Below, one piece after another: positions 1 through 7,531 of a DNA stretch of 32,967 nucleotides. Under the pieces are notes generated by a model. That model searched no databases and was not told the origin of the DNA. It saw nothing but the letters and a program-made list of their open reading frames with translations. The position numbers and the translations under genes are program-made. The DNA is from Corallococcus interemptor. Its GTDB lineage: Bacteria; Myxococcota; Myxococcia; Myxococcales; Myxococcaceae. The stretch lies in the NCBI RefSeq assembly GCF_003668875.1, contig NZ_RAWM01000101.1, positions 1-32,967 on the forward strand, in the 5' to 3' direction. Within the stretch, counting starts at the first letter, position 1. Every line of letters starts with the position of its first letter.

Positions 1-1758
1 CCCCTTCCCACCGCGCCTCCGGCTCCGGCGGTCGTGGCCCCCCCACGTCCCGCCTTCCAGGTGTACCGGCTCCAGCCGGACGGGACGTCCTCCCCGTGGG
101 GGCTGCTGCCGGCGGGGGAGGCCGCGCCCCAGCTGACTCCGGATGGAGACTGGTACGCCGAACCCCTGGAGCCCGTGAGGACCGCGGACCAGGCCCAGGC
201 ACTGGCCGCCGTGCTGCGCGAATACCGGGTCCCCGGTCTCTCCTTTGGGGAGAAGGGCCTCCCCGCCCCAGCCCTGCTCGCGCTCCTCGTCGAGGGCACC
301 TCCGTCGTATCGCTCCATCTCTCCGATACCGCGCTCGGCGATGAGCACCTCACCGCCTTGAAGGACGCGGTGCGGTTGAAGGCCCTGCACCTCGACGGCA
401 CACGGGTCACCGATGCGGGGCTCGCCGCGCTCCAGGGGATGCCACACCTGACCGTCCTGCGGCTGGATGCCACCGCGGTGTCGGACCAGGGGATGGCGCT
501 CCTCGCTTCGCTGACGACGCTGCGCCGGCTCTCGCTCAGCGGCACGTCCGTGAGTCCGAGGGGGCTCGGCCTGCTCGCGGCACAGACGGAGCTGGAGTGG
601 CTGGATCTCTCGGACACCACGGTCGATGACACGGTCCTTGCGTCCCTGCCTGGGGACCGCCTGCGCACACTCGTGATGAGCGGCACCCACGTCACGAATG
701 CCGGCCTCGCCGCCCTGAGGAGGATGCCTGCCCTGCGCCTGCTGGGCCTGGCGCGGACGGCCGTCTCGGACGCGGGCCTGGCACACCTCGGAGAGCTGCG
801 CATGCTGGAGGCGCTCCACCTGGGAAGCACCGGGGTGACGGACGCGGGGCTCATCCACCTGGCGCGGTTGCCGGCGCTCCGGGTGCTGGTGCTCAGCAAG
901 ACACGCATCCGTGGCACGGGGGTTCGTCACCTTGCCGGGCTCACCCGGCTGGAGGTCCTCCATCTCGACGACACCCTGATCGGGAACGCGGCGCTGCGAC
1001 ACCTTCAGGGACTCCACCAGCTGCGGGACCTGGAGCTGTCGCGCACCGCCGTCACCGGGAGCGGCCTCCCAGCGCTGGCCGGCCACCAGGCGCTCGAGAG
1101 CCTCGGGCTCTCGGGCCTCGCGCTGGAGGACGCGTCGCTCGCATCGCTGGAGCCCCTGGGGCGGCTCTCCCGGCTCGACCTCAGCGCCACCCGCATCGGC
1201 CCCGAGGCCTTGAAGCGGCTCGGCTCGCGCATGGTCCTGCGGCACCTGGACTTGAGCCGGACCGGCTTCGACGACGGGTGGGTGGCCACCCTTCGGACCT
1301 TTTCCCAGCTCCAGTCGCTCCGCGCCATCCGCACGCTCCTCACGGACCTGGGGCTTGGCCAGCTCTCCGAGCTGCGGGAGCTCGAGTCACTCCAGGTCTC
1401 GGGGACTCCCATCAGCGGCTCGGGGCTGGTACCGCTCCAGAAGCTCCCCCACCTCGTCAAGCTCGACCTGGGAGGCACCTGGATGACCGACGACGGGGTG
1501 CGGTTGCTCGCGGGCTTCGACAAGCTCTCCTGGTTGAGCCTCGCCGGCACCCGCATCGGGGACGAGGCGCTCGCCCACCTCCCGGGCTCCCTGCTCACGT
1601 TGTACCTGCTGCGCACGAAGGTCACGGACGCCGGCATGCCCGCGCTCCACCGGCTTCCCCTCCTTCGTGAGCTCGATCTGCGCGAGACGGCTGTCTCCGA
1701 GACCGCGCGGGCCACGCTGGTGCGCGAGCATGGCATCCGGATGATGTCCGCCCCCTGA
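1..1758 (+). CDS. Leucine-rich-repeat protein, 5' end outside window
   Basis: The reading frame is open to the first base of the window and begins with a Pro/Ala-rich stretch, so the true start probably lies upstream; a GTG at 34 is the first internal candidate. After about 85 residues that resemble no domain I know, the rest is an almost uninterrupted array of about 20 leucine-rich repeats of 24 residues, each close to LxxLxLxxTxVTDAGLxxLxxLP. The repeats run to within about 15 residues of the stop. Such repeats form a curved solenoid used for protein or ligand binding; no catalytic motif is visible. The T-x-V-T-D-x-G-L signature resembles the LRR6/cysteine-containing subtype common in planctomycetes and myxobacteria. 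The gene converges on the cupin-like gene, with 16 nt between the stops and no hairpin there. Function and partner are unknown. Confidence 0.85.
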   Translation, partial: PLPTAPPAPAVVAPPRPAFQVYRLQPDGTSSPWGLLPAGEAAPQLTPDGDWYAEPLEPVRTADQAQALAAVLREYRVPGLSFGEKGLPAPALLALLVEGTSVVSLHLSDTALGDEHLTALKDAVRLKALHLDGTRVTDAGLAALQGMPHLTVLRLDATAVSDQGMALLASLTTLRRLSLSGTSVSPRGLGLLAAQTELEWLDLSDTTVDDTVLASLPGDRLRTLVMSGTHVTNAGLAALRRMPALRLLGLARTAVSDAGLAHLGELRMLEALHLGSTGVTDAGLIHLARLPALRVLVLSKTRIRGTGVRHLAGLTRLEVLHLDDTLIGNAALRHLQGLHQLRDLELSRTAVTGSGLPALAGHQALESLGLSGLALEDASLASLEPLGRLSRLDLSATRIGPEALKRLGSRMVLRHLDLSRTGFDDGWVATLRTFSQLQSLRAIRTLLTDLGLGQLSELRELESLQVSGTPISGSGLVPLQKLPHLVKLDLGGTWMTDDGVRLLAGFDKLSWLSLAGTRIGDEALAHLPGSLLTLYLLRTKVTDAGMPALHRLPLLRELDLRETAVSETARATLVREHGIRMMSAP

Positions 1759-1774
1759 GGCAGGCGCGGGCCGC

Positions 1775-3007
1775 TCAACGCGCGAACAGCGGCCGGAACA
1801 CGGGGGAAGAGCGCAGCGCGGAGACCATCTCGGCGATGCCGGCGGCCTCCCGCTCCGTCTCGTCCGCCCCATAGACCTCCTTCAGCCGGCCCATGACGCC
1901 CGCCTCGGAGCGCCCGTGCAGCAGCTCCCGGAAGATGAGGAGCGCCGTCTCATCGAGGGGAATCCCGAGCGTATCGCCCGAACCCGCCCCATCCGTGGGC
2001 TTGGACAGCTCCTCGACCCAGCGCATCACCCTCTCCCTCGGGTCCTCGTGCGGGTACCGCTGGCGCACCAGTCCCAGGAGCGACTCGGCATCATCGATAT
2101 TGAGCAGCAGCGCGAGGAAGTACCGGTGCTCCTCCGTCTTGACCTGCGCGCGCCTGCTGACGAGCATCGATTGGCGGATCCGCTCCTGGAACACCGGGAG
2201 GAGCTGCTCGGCGAGCGAGCCATGCCTGCGGATGGCCACCTCCCAGAACTCCTCGAGCGCCGACTCCTCCTTGTAGATCTCCAGCAAGCGTTTGAAGAGC
2301 AGATAGCAGGTATGGATGTCCGACCGCTCGATCAGCTCCGACAGCAGGCGCTTGCGAACCGCACGGGGGCTGTCTCCCAGGAACGTCAGGGACTGGAGGA
2401 TCCTGTTGGTCTGGACATCCTCATAGGTCGAGTCGATGGCCAGAAAGGGCTTCTTGTAGGAGTACTGCACCCCCGCGTTGGGGGTGTGCAGGGTCCTCAC
2501 GACGCACGTCACGGAGGGACGCTCCAGATGGAAGAGGGAATGGATGTAACGATTCCCCGGGAGGATCTGCTGGACGTCCCCCTCCTTCAGCTCGTTGAGG
2601 GACTCCAGCGAGAGATCGCCAAAGGCCATACGGCCGTTGACCCTGTGCCGCTCATTCCAGCGGTACTGCCCATGGATGCTTCCACCCTTGACGACCTGAA
2701 AGGCCCCACTGAACCCGTGCTGGTGGATTTCGGTGGTGCCATCCAGCCAATAATAGAGATCAATGACGATCCGGTGGTCGGAGAACACCGTGATGGGCGG
2801 CTGCCCGAAGTCAGACCGCGCGGTCAGCTGTCGGGGGAAGGCCCGGGTGCTGAACAACCATTCGATGGGCTCCATGGGGTCGAAGCCCTTGTACGGAGCC
2901 ATCTCCTGCAGGACACGCGCCGCAAGCTCGGGAAAGGCTTCCTCATCATGATTGTCCTTGACCCATCGTTCCTGGATGAGCCTCCCCATCTCTTCATAGA
3001 CGCGCAC
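1775..3007 (-). CDS. Cupin-like (cysteine-dioxygenase-fold) protein of unknown substrate
   Basis: The N-terminal half carries a cupin-like metal site. HQH (His95, His97) is followed by a Gly-rich turn, then a PGNRYIH motif with His156, which matches cupin motifs 1 and 2. The usual motif-1 glutamate is not in place, as in cysteine-dioxygenase-type three-His cupins. The C-terminal 200 residues are helical and unrecognised. I set the start at GTG 3007 because GGAGG (3014-3018 on the opposite strand) sits 6 nt upstream. The frame can be extended to a TTG at 3073, but those 22 extra codons are poor in G/C third positions and the TTG is part of a TTGACG sequence that looks more like a -35 box. The protein would be 410 residues. 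It lies upstream of the LRR gene in convergent orientation and downstream of the amylase on the same strand. Metal binding is inferred; the reaction is unknown. Confidence 0.75.
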   Translation of the reverse strand: MRVYEEMGRLIQERWVKDNHDEEAFPELAARVLQEMAPYKGFDPMEPIEWLFSTRAFPRQLTARSDFGQPPITVFSDHRIVIDLYYWLDGTTEIHQHGFSGAFQVVKGGSIHGQYRWNERHRVNGRMAFGDLSLESLNELKEGDVQQILPGNRYIHSLFHLERPSVTCVVRTLHTPNAGVQYSYKKPFLAIDSTYEDVQTNRILQSLTFLGDSPRAVRKRLLSELIERSDIHTCYLLFKRLLEIYKEESALEEFWEVAIRRHGSLAEQLLPVFQERIRQSMLVSRRAQVKTEEHRYFLALLLNIDDAESLLGLVRQRYPHEDPRERVMRWVEELSKPTDGAGSGDTLGIPLDETALLIFRELLHGRSEAGVMGRLKEVYGADETEREAAGIAEMVSALRSSPVFRPLFAR

Positions 3008-3067
3008 AGGTGTCCTCCACTTGGAAGTCCTATCAATGACACCACTGTGTGATGGGAAAACAAACCC

Positions 3068-3073
3068 CGTCAA
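3068..3073 (-). promoter_or_regulatory. Possible -35 element (TTGACG) for the cupin-like gene
   Basis: TTGACG on the minus strand is followed by a relatively AT-rich stretch up to the RBS at 3014-3018. No convincing -10 lies at 16-18 bp spacing, so this is a weak call. Its main use is to argue against TTG 3073 as the start codon. Confidence 0.3.
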
Positions 3074-3112
3074 GGAAGCCTTTCGGGTTCCGATTGGCCT
3101 TCGGGGTGCGTC

Positions 3113-4678
3113 TTAGAAGCTGGCGGTGGCGGTGATGCTGCCGCCGGCCGCCGGGGTGGTGACGGTGTTGTTGCTACCGCCCTGCCAGACGACGTTGCCG
3201 GCGCCGTCGCGCTTGAGGCACTTCCACTGCACGGCGGTGTTCGGGGGCAGCGCGTAGGTGCCGCGCCAGGTGGGGTACGCGGTGGGGCTGAGAACCTTGG
3301 TGGTGGTGGGGCTCCAGTTGTCGAGCGCCGCGACGCTGCCCGCCACGTAGACGTTCTGGCCCATCACGGTCGTGCCGTTGTTGCACACGAACTCCACGTT
3401 GGCGGTGGTGGGCGTCGTGGTGCCATTGGAGGTCCACACGGTGTAGTCCGTGCCGGAGGCGGCCTGCGTCCAGCCGGTGCCGGGGGTCCAGGTGGTGTTG
3501 TTGCCCAGCCGCACCGCCACCTTGCCGCCGATGATGGCCGCGTACAGGCCCGCTTCCGCGCGCTGGATGCTGACGGTGGACTCGGACGTGAGGCCCGCGT
3601 TCTTGCGGATGTCCATCAGCGTCTTGATGGAGCTGCCCAGGCCCCAGTTGAAGTAGTGCGCCCAGTAGACGGTGGGGATGCCCGGGTGGGTGAGCACGTA
3701 GGCGTAGCCCGTCATCACCTTGGCGCAGGGCACGGGCCAGTGGTTCTGCCCGTTGCCGCACGTCTCGCTGGGGCCGGTGTCGTGGTTGTCCACGAAGGTG
3801 ACGTGGCGGCCAGGCCACCAGCCGATGCCGCCCGCGGGCTTGCCGTCGGACGCCTTCAGGCGCGCGTAGTTGTTGTTGGTGAGCGCGTCGTTGAGCAGGC
3901 CCTTGGTGCCGAAGTCGAACGCGGCGCAGGTGCCCGTCGTGGCGTCCACCCAGTTGGTGATCTGCTGCTTCCAGTTGTTGGGGTTGTTCGCGTCGAAGGA
4001 GTTCGTGGGCCAGAACTCACCCACGCAGAACCACGGGGCCGTCGCGGTGACGTACTCCTTCACGTAGCCGCCCGCGAAGCCCTTCACGAAGTCGAACCGC
4101 CAGCCCGCGAAGCCCTTCTCCTTCAGGCCGTTCATCCACGTCTTCAGGTCCGCGCGCACGTTCGCCTGCGAGTGGTCCAGGTCGCGCGCCGCGGCGTAGC
4201 CTTCGCCGCTGTCGGGACTGCCGCAGGCGCCGGTCCACTCATCCCCCGCGACCACCGCGCTGCAGGTGTTCCAGGTGGGGTTGGTGAAGTCCGCCCAGTT
4301 GGCGGTGCCCACGCGGTGGTTCACCACGATGTCCGCGATGGGCTTCACGCCCTTCGCGTTGAGGGCAGCCAGCGCCTGGGTGAGCTCCGCTTCGGTGCCG
4401 TAGCTGGAGTTGAGCACGCTGAGCTGCCGGGGCAGGTAGCCCTGCGTGGACGCCGCGTCGGAGGGGGGCGGCAGCCAGATCATCGTGAAGCCCGCGGCCT
4501 GCAGCGTGGCCGCGTTGTTCTTCACGGTGTTCCACCACCCGCCCGCGCTGGCGGAGTTCCAGTGGAAGCCCTGGATCATCACGTCGGTGCTCGCGCCATC
4601 CAGCGGCCTGGCCACGGCGGGCGCGGCGGCGAACAGGCCAGCCGTGGAGACGACCAGCAGTCGGGTCTTCAACGTCAT
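3113..4678 (-). CDS. Secreted GH13 alpha-amylase with C-terminal CBM20 starch-binding domain
   Basis: The 521-residue precursor starts at ATG 4678, with GAGG upstream, followed by a Sec signal peptide (Lys/Arg, hydrophobic core, cleavage near AVA-RPL, residue 24). The GH13 barrel shows region I DIVVNH (116-121), region II GWRFDF with nucleophile Asp196, region III VGEFW with acid/base Glu221, and region IV FVDNHD with Asp300. Residues about 425-521 form a CBM20 with the starch-binding aromatics in LDNWSP, VQWKCLK and VVWQGG. The arrangement and motif wording resemble maltotetraose-forming amylases of the Pseudomonas stutzeri type, so endo- or exo-acting hydrolysis of starch or glycogen to short maltooligosaccharides outside the cell is likely. 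The frame extends upstream to 4771, but that part is proline-rich and lacks a signal peptide. The gene is divergent from the MFS permease. The exact product size cannot be read from the sequence. Confidence 0.93.
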   Translation of the reverse strand: MTLKTRLLVVSTAGLFAAAPAVARPLDGASTDVMIQGFHWNSASAGGWWNTVKNNAATLQAAGFTMIWLPPPSDAASTQGYLPRQLSVLNSSYGTEAELTQALAALNAKGVKPIADIVVNHRVGTANWADFTNPTWNTCSAVVAGDEWTGACGSPDSGEGYAAARDLDHSQANVRADLKTWMNGLKEKGFAGWRFDFVKGFAGGYVKEYVTATAPWFCVGEFWPTNSFDANNPNNWKQQITNWVDATTGTCAAFDFGTKGLLNDALTNNNYARLKASDGKPAGGIGWWPGRHVTFVDNHDTGPSETCGNGQNHWPVPCAKVMTGYAYVLTHPGIPTVYWAHYFNWGLGSSIKTLMDIRKNAGLTSESTVSIQRAEAGLYAAIIGGKVAVRLGNNTTWTPGTGWTQAASGTDYTVWTSNGTTTPTTANVEFVCNNGTTVMGQNVYVAGSVAALDNWSPTTTKVLSPTAYPTWRGTYALPPNTAVQWKCLKRDGAGNVVWQGGSNNTVTTPAAGGSITATASF

Positions 4679-4840
4679 CGGGGGACCTCGGGGTTGTGGG
4701 GGGAAGCGCGGGCAAGCTAGCCCTGGCTTCCGGCACGGACCAGGACTCCCCGTTGAAGGGGCCCCTCCCACCCCGTGCTTCCGGGGAGACGGCGCGGTGC
4801 GTTGCGCTTTGCAGGACGCCCGAGCTGTCTAGAATTCCAC

Positions 4841-4860
4841 CCTCCCCTGTCCTCCCCTGT
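4841..4860. repeat. Tandem duplication of a 10-bp unit
   Basis: The decamer CCTCCCCTGT occurs twice head to tail immediately before the MFS permease start, within the 184-bp divergent amylase/permease intergenic region. It is probably a local slippage product, with no clear regulatory reading. Confidence 0.8.
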
Positions 4861-4862
4861 AG

Positions 4863-6158
4863 GTGTCGCCCTTGATTGAACAAGAGACTGCCCTTCCGGC
4901 CACCGCTCCCGCCGAGGAACCGCGCTGGGCCTGGCCCCCGCTGTTCGGCCTCTTGGAGGTGCAGTTCGGCGCCGCGGTGGGCTACCTGCAGACGGCGGTG
5001 CCGTACTGGCTGGCGAAGGACGGGATGCCGCTGGCGGAGATTGGCGTGCTGTCCGGCACGGCGTTCTCTCCGCACGCGTGGAAGCTCTTGTGGGTGCCGC
5101 TCATCGACCTGGGGCCGTGGCGCCGCGTCTGGTACGGCGTGAGCACGCTGCTCACCGCGCTGCTACTCCTGGCATGCGCGATGTTCCCGGAGCCCGCTCG
5201 GCACCTGGGCGTCTTCACGCTGCTGCTCACCGCGTTGCAGGCGGCGGCGACGACGGCGCACGCGGCGCTCAACGGGCTGATGGCCACGACGTCCAAGCCG
5301 TCCGACAAGGGGCGCACGGGCGGCTGGCAGATGGCGGGCAACGTGGGCTCCACCGCGATGATGGGCGCGCTGGCCATCTTCCTGGCGACGCAGTTCTCCC
5401 GGCAGGTGGCGGGCATCGTCCTGGCCACGCTGGTGCTGGCGAGCGGCGCGGGCATCTTCTGGATCACGGAGCGGAATGATCCGTCCACCGTGCCCACCGG
5501 GCCGCTGTTCAAGGCGGCGGTGGACCGGGTGAAGAGCATCGTGATGGACCTGGTGAAGACGGCCCTCAGCCGCGACGGCCTCATCATGCTGGTGCTGTGC
5601 CTGGCGCCGGTGAGCTGCGGCGCGCTCACCAACCTCTTCAGCGCGATGGCGGGTGCGTACCAGGTGCCGGAGCACACGGTGGAGATGGTGAACGGTCCGG
5701 GCATGGCCGTCACCGGCGCGGTGGGCTCGCTGATGGGCGGCTGGCTGTCGGACCGGATGAACCGCAAGCTCGCGTACGCGCTGATGGGCGGGGCCACTGC
5801 GATGTGCGCGTTCGCCATGGCGGCGGGCCCCATGACGACGAACACGTACATCTGGGGTTCGCTCGCGTACAGCTTCGCCAACGGCGCGGGCTTCGCGGCC
5901 TTCGCCGGCATGGTGCTGGAGATGGTGAGCGACGGCGCGGCGGTGACGACGAAGTACTCGCTCTTCGTCGCGGCCTCCAACTTCGCCATCAGCTACACCA
6001 CGGCGCTGGACGGGCACGCGTCGGAGTTCCGGGGCATCGGCACGCGCGCCACCATCGCGGCGGACGGGCTGATTACCCTGGTGGGCATCAGCATCGTGGC
6101 GCTCATCTTCGTGCTCTTCCTGCGCAAGAAGCCCGCGGCGACCACCGCCACCGCGTGA
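4863..6158 (+). CDS. MFS permease, AmpG/PAT-like
   Basis: This 431-residue integral membrane protein has about 12 hydrophobic segments. The order is short cytoplasmic N-terminus, paired six-helix bundles, and a central hydrophilic loop near residues 200-225. Between helices 2 and 3 lies an unusual PLIDLGPWRRVWYG loop in place of the standard MFS GxxxDRxGRR, and GGWLSDRMNRK in the second half is a good MFS signature. The pattern resembles the AmpG/acetyl-CoA-transporter (PAT) subgroup. The substrate is unknown: muropeptides, CoA esters or sugars are all possible, and sharing a divergent region with the amylase hints at sugar uptake but does not prove it. GTG 4863 is used here. TTG 4872 is an alternative start and has AGGTG 6 nt upstream, which the GTG lacks. 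Confidence 0.85.
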   Translation: MSPLIEQETALPATAPAEEPRWAWPPLFGLLEVQFGAAVGYLQTAVPYWLAKDGMPLAEIGVLSGTAFSPHAWKLLWVPLIDLGPWRRVWYGVSTLLTALLLLACAMFPEPARHLGVFTLLLTALQAAATTAHAALNGLMATTSKPSDKGRTGGWQMAGNVGSTAMMGALAIFLATQFSRQVAGIVLATLVLASGAGIFWITERNDPSTVPTGPLFKAAVDRVKSIVMDLVKTALSRDGLIMLVLCLAPVSCGALTNLFSAMAGAYQVPEHTVEMVNGPGMAVTGAVGSLMGGWLSDRMNRKLAYALMGGATAMCAFAMAAGPMTTNTYIWGSLAYSFANGAGFAAFAGMVLEMVSDGAAVTTKYSLFVAASNFAISYTTALDGHASEFRGIGTRATIAADGLITLVGISIVALIFVLFLRKKPAATTATA

Positions 6159-6225
6159 GCCCGGAGGTTTCGCGGGAGACGGGCTACTCGCGCGCGGACG
6201 TGGGGATGGCGGTCACGCTGTCTAC

Positions 6226-6260
6226 GGGCTGACACGTCAGCCCCTGTGCCTGCCACGTCA
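6226..6260 (+). promoter_or_regulatory. Twin palindromic activator site (UAS) upstream of the unknown gene at 6416
   Basis: GGGCTGACACGTCAGCCC (6226-6243) is a perfect 18-bp palindrome whose core TGACACGTCA is centred at 6234.5. A near-copy, TGCCACGTCA (6251-6260), is centred exactly 21 bp downstream, two helical turns. The same two-site array, with the same spacing and an identical 14-base block GGGCTGACACGTCA, occurs upstream of the LodA operon. The second site ends 74 bp before the -24 GG of a sigma-54-type promoter, a usual place for enhancer-binding-protein sites. The palindrome could also act as a hairpin (7-bp stem, CACG loop) ending the MFS transcript, but no T-run follows. Confidence 0.75.
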
Positions 6261-6332
6261 GCGTCGTGGGCAGGTTCCACCGCTTCGCCGGGCCTCCCGA
6301 ATGGTTCCAGCCGGTTGGCGCTCGAGCATCCC

Positions 6333-6348
6333 TGGCACCCAGGCTGCA
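6333..6348 (+). promoter_or_regulatory. Sigma-54 (-24/-12) promoter
   Basis: TGGCAC, five bases, then CTGCA matches the sigma-54 consensus TGGCAC-N5-TTGCW with one mismatch. GG (6334-6335) and GC (6346-6347) are exactly 10 bp apart. Transcription would begin near 6359, giving a leader of about 57 nt to ATG 6416. This placement excludes the long upstream extension of that reading frame. Confidence 0.7.
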
Positions 6349-6415
6349 CTTGCAGGGACGCACCCCTGCGGCCAATGCCTCACGGGGAACGTCATCCAAG
6401 CCAAGGTGGACCCCC

Positions 6416-7453
6416 ATGACCCAGTACAATGACTTGTTCTTCCGTGTGAACACCGGCGACACCGGTGAGCGCGACTTCGGGAACGAGCCGACGAACACCA
6501 TCGCCTATCAATCGCCAGACATCATCCCCCAGGGCCTCGTCCCCACGCTCAATCCGGCGGAGTTCTTCGCCGGGAACTACAGCTCGGACGTGGGGCAGAA
6601 CCTGGTCGAGAGCGGCGACAACTACATCTACCTGCGCGCCAAGAACCTGGCGGCGGCAGCCCAGTCCGGAAGCGTGTCGCTGTATGCCGTGCCCGCGAGC
6701 CTGCTCTTGTATCCGTACCTGTGGGCGAACAACGAGCTGCAGACCAGCGACAAGAACGTCGACAACGGGAACAAGAACATCATCAAGGCGGACAGCGGCA
6801 AGATTGCCGTGACGGACAACCCGTTCGTCTGGAGGGCCCCCACCCCGGACCACTACTGCCTCATCTCCCGCGTCTCCACCACGGCGCACCCGAACCCTGT
6901 TCCCACCACGGCCGTGGGCAACATGGACCAGCTGACGGAGTTCATCCTGGACAACCCGGGGTTCGGCTGGCGGAACGTCACCATCGTGGATGCCAACAAG
7001 CCGGACTACACCACCAAGGGCATCAACTTCGATCAGGGCTCATCCACCGCGATGGTGACCTTCGACATCAAGTGCGTGAACGTCCCCGCGGGGGCGAGCG
7101 TCGCGTTCTCGGCGGGGACCCCGGGGCCTTCGCCACTCATCAGCCTGGGGAAGACGATGGTGCCCGAGACGCTCCCGGACCAGGACGGCAACCGCAACTG
7201 GCACACGGGCATCGACTGCCTCGTGCCGGCCAACTACAAGACGACCATCGACTATTCGTATTGGTCCAACAATCACGCCCCGCTCCCGGGGATGTCCATC
7301 ACGGTCCGGGTCCTCCCGTTCGTCTCCTCCGACCACCGCCTCTTCGGCCGGCTCTTCACGCCGGAGCAGCTGGGGATGTCGCCCGAGCGGAGCAAGGCGC
7401 TGGCGGGCAAGCGCGGCATCGTGCTGGGCTCCCACACCACCGTCTTCCGCTGA
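6416..7453 (+). CDS. Unknown beta-rich protein, co-regulated with the LodA operon
   Basis: I do not recognise the family. The 345-residue protein starts at ATG 6416 with AAGGTGG 8 nt upstream. The frame runs on to 6266, but the predicted promoter at 6333-6348 lies inside that extension. The sequence is rich in Thr, Asn, Gly and aromatic residues and looks all-beta. Residues about 1-130 contain YIYLRAKN and SVSLYAVPASLLLYP, typical of Ig-like sandwich strands. Residues about 190-300 contain a second sandwich with FDIKCVNVPAGASV and SITVRVLPFV. A short basic tail follows. There is no signal peptide, transmembrane segment or catalytic motif. It converges on the LodA operon, ends at a shared bidirectional terminator, and has a promoter of the same design as lodA. 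It may be a binding partner, scaffold or co-secreted structural protein; this is inference. Confidence 0.8.
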   Translation: MTQYNDLFFRVNTGDTGERDFGNEPTNTIAYQSPDIIPQGLVPTLNPAEFFAGNYSSDVGQNLVESGDNYIYLRAKNLAAAAQSGSVSLYAVPASLLLYPYLWANNELQTSDKNVDNGNKNIIKADSGKIAVTDNPFVWRAPTPDHYCLISRVSTTAHPNPVPTTAVGNMDQLTEFILDNPGFGWRNVTIVDANKPDYTTKGINFDQGSSTAMVTFDIKCVNVPAGASVAFSAGTPGPSPLISLGKTMVPETLPDQDGNRNWHTGIDCLVPANYKTTIDYSYWSNNHAPLPGMSITVRVLPFVSSDHRLFGRLFTPEQLGMSPERSKALAGKRGIVLGSHTTVFR

Positions 7454-7481
7454 GCGGCGCCGCACGCAGCCAGGAATGAAA

Positions 7482-7519
7482 ACGGCCACCGGCTCTCGAG
7501 CCGGTGGCCGTCTTGCTTT
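7482..7519. terminator. Bidirectional intrinsic terminator
   Basis: A perfect 13-bp stem (7482-7494 with 7499-7511) closes a CTCG loop. TGCTTTT follows on the plus strand, and GAAAA before the stem supplies T's on the minus strand. It ends both the unknown gene (+) and the LodA-LodB-cytochrome operon (-). Confidence 0.92.
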
Positions 7520-7531
7520 TGCCTCGGTGCT

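Noticed and set aside
4841-4860. Tandem 10-bp repeat as a phase-variation switch
   Set aside because: Only two copies, outside any coding frame and without promoter elements at matching spacing.
6226-6243. Perfect palindrome read as a simple terminator of the MFS gene
   Set aside because: It has no T-run, is repeated at a defined 21-bp spacing, and the same block recurs before the LodA operon, which fits a protein-binding site better.
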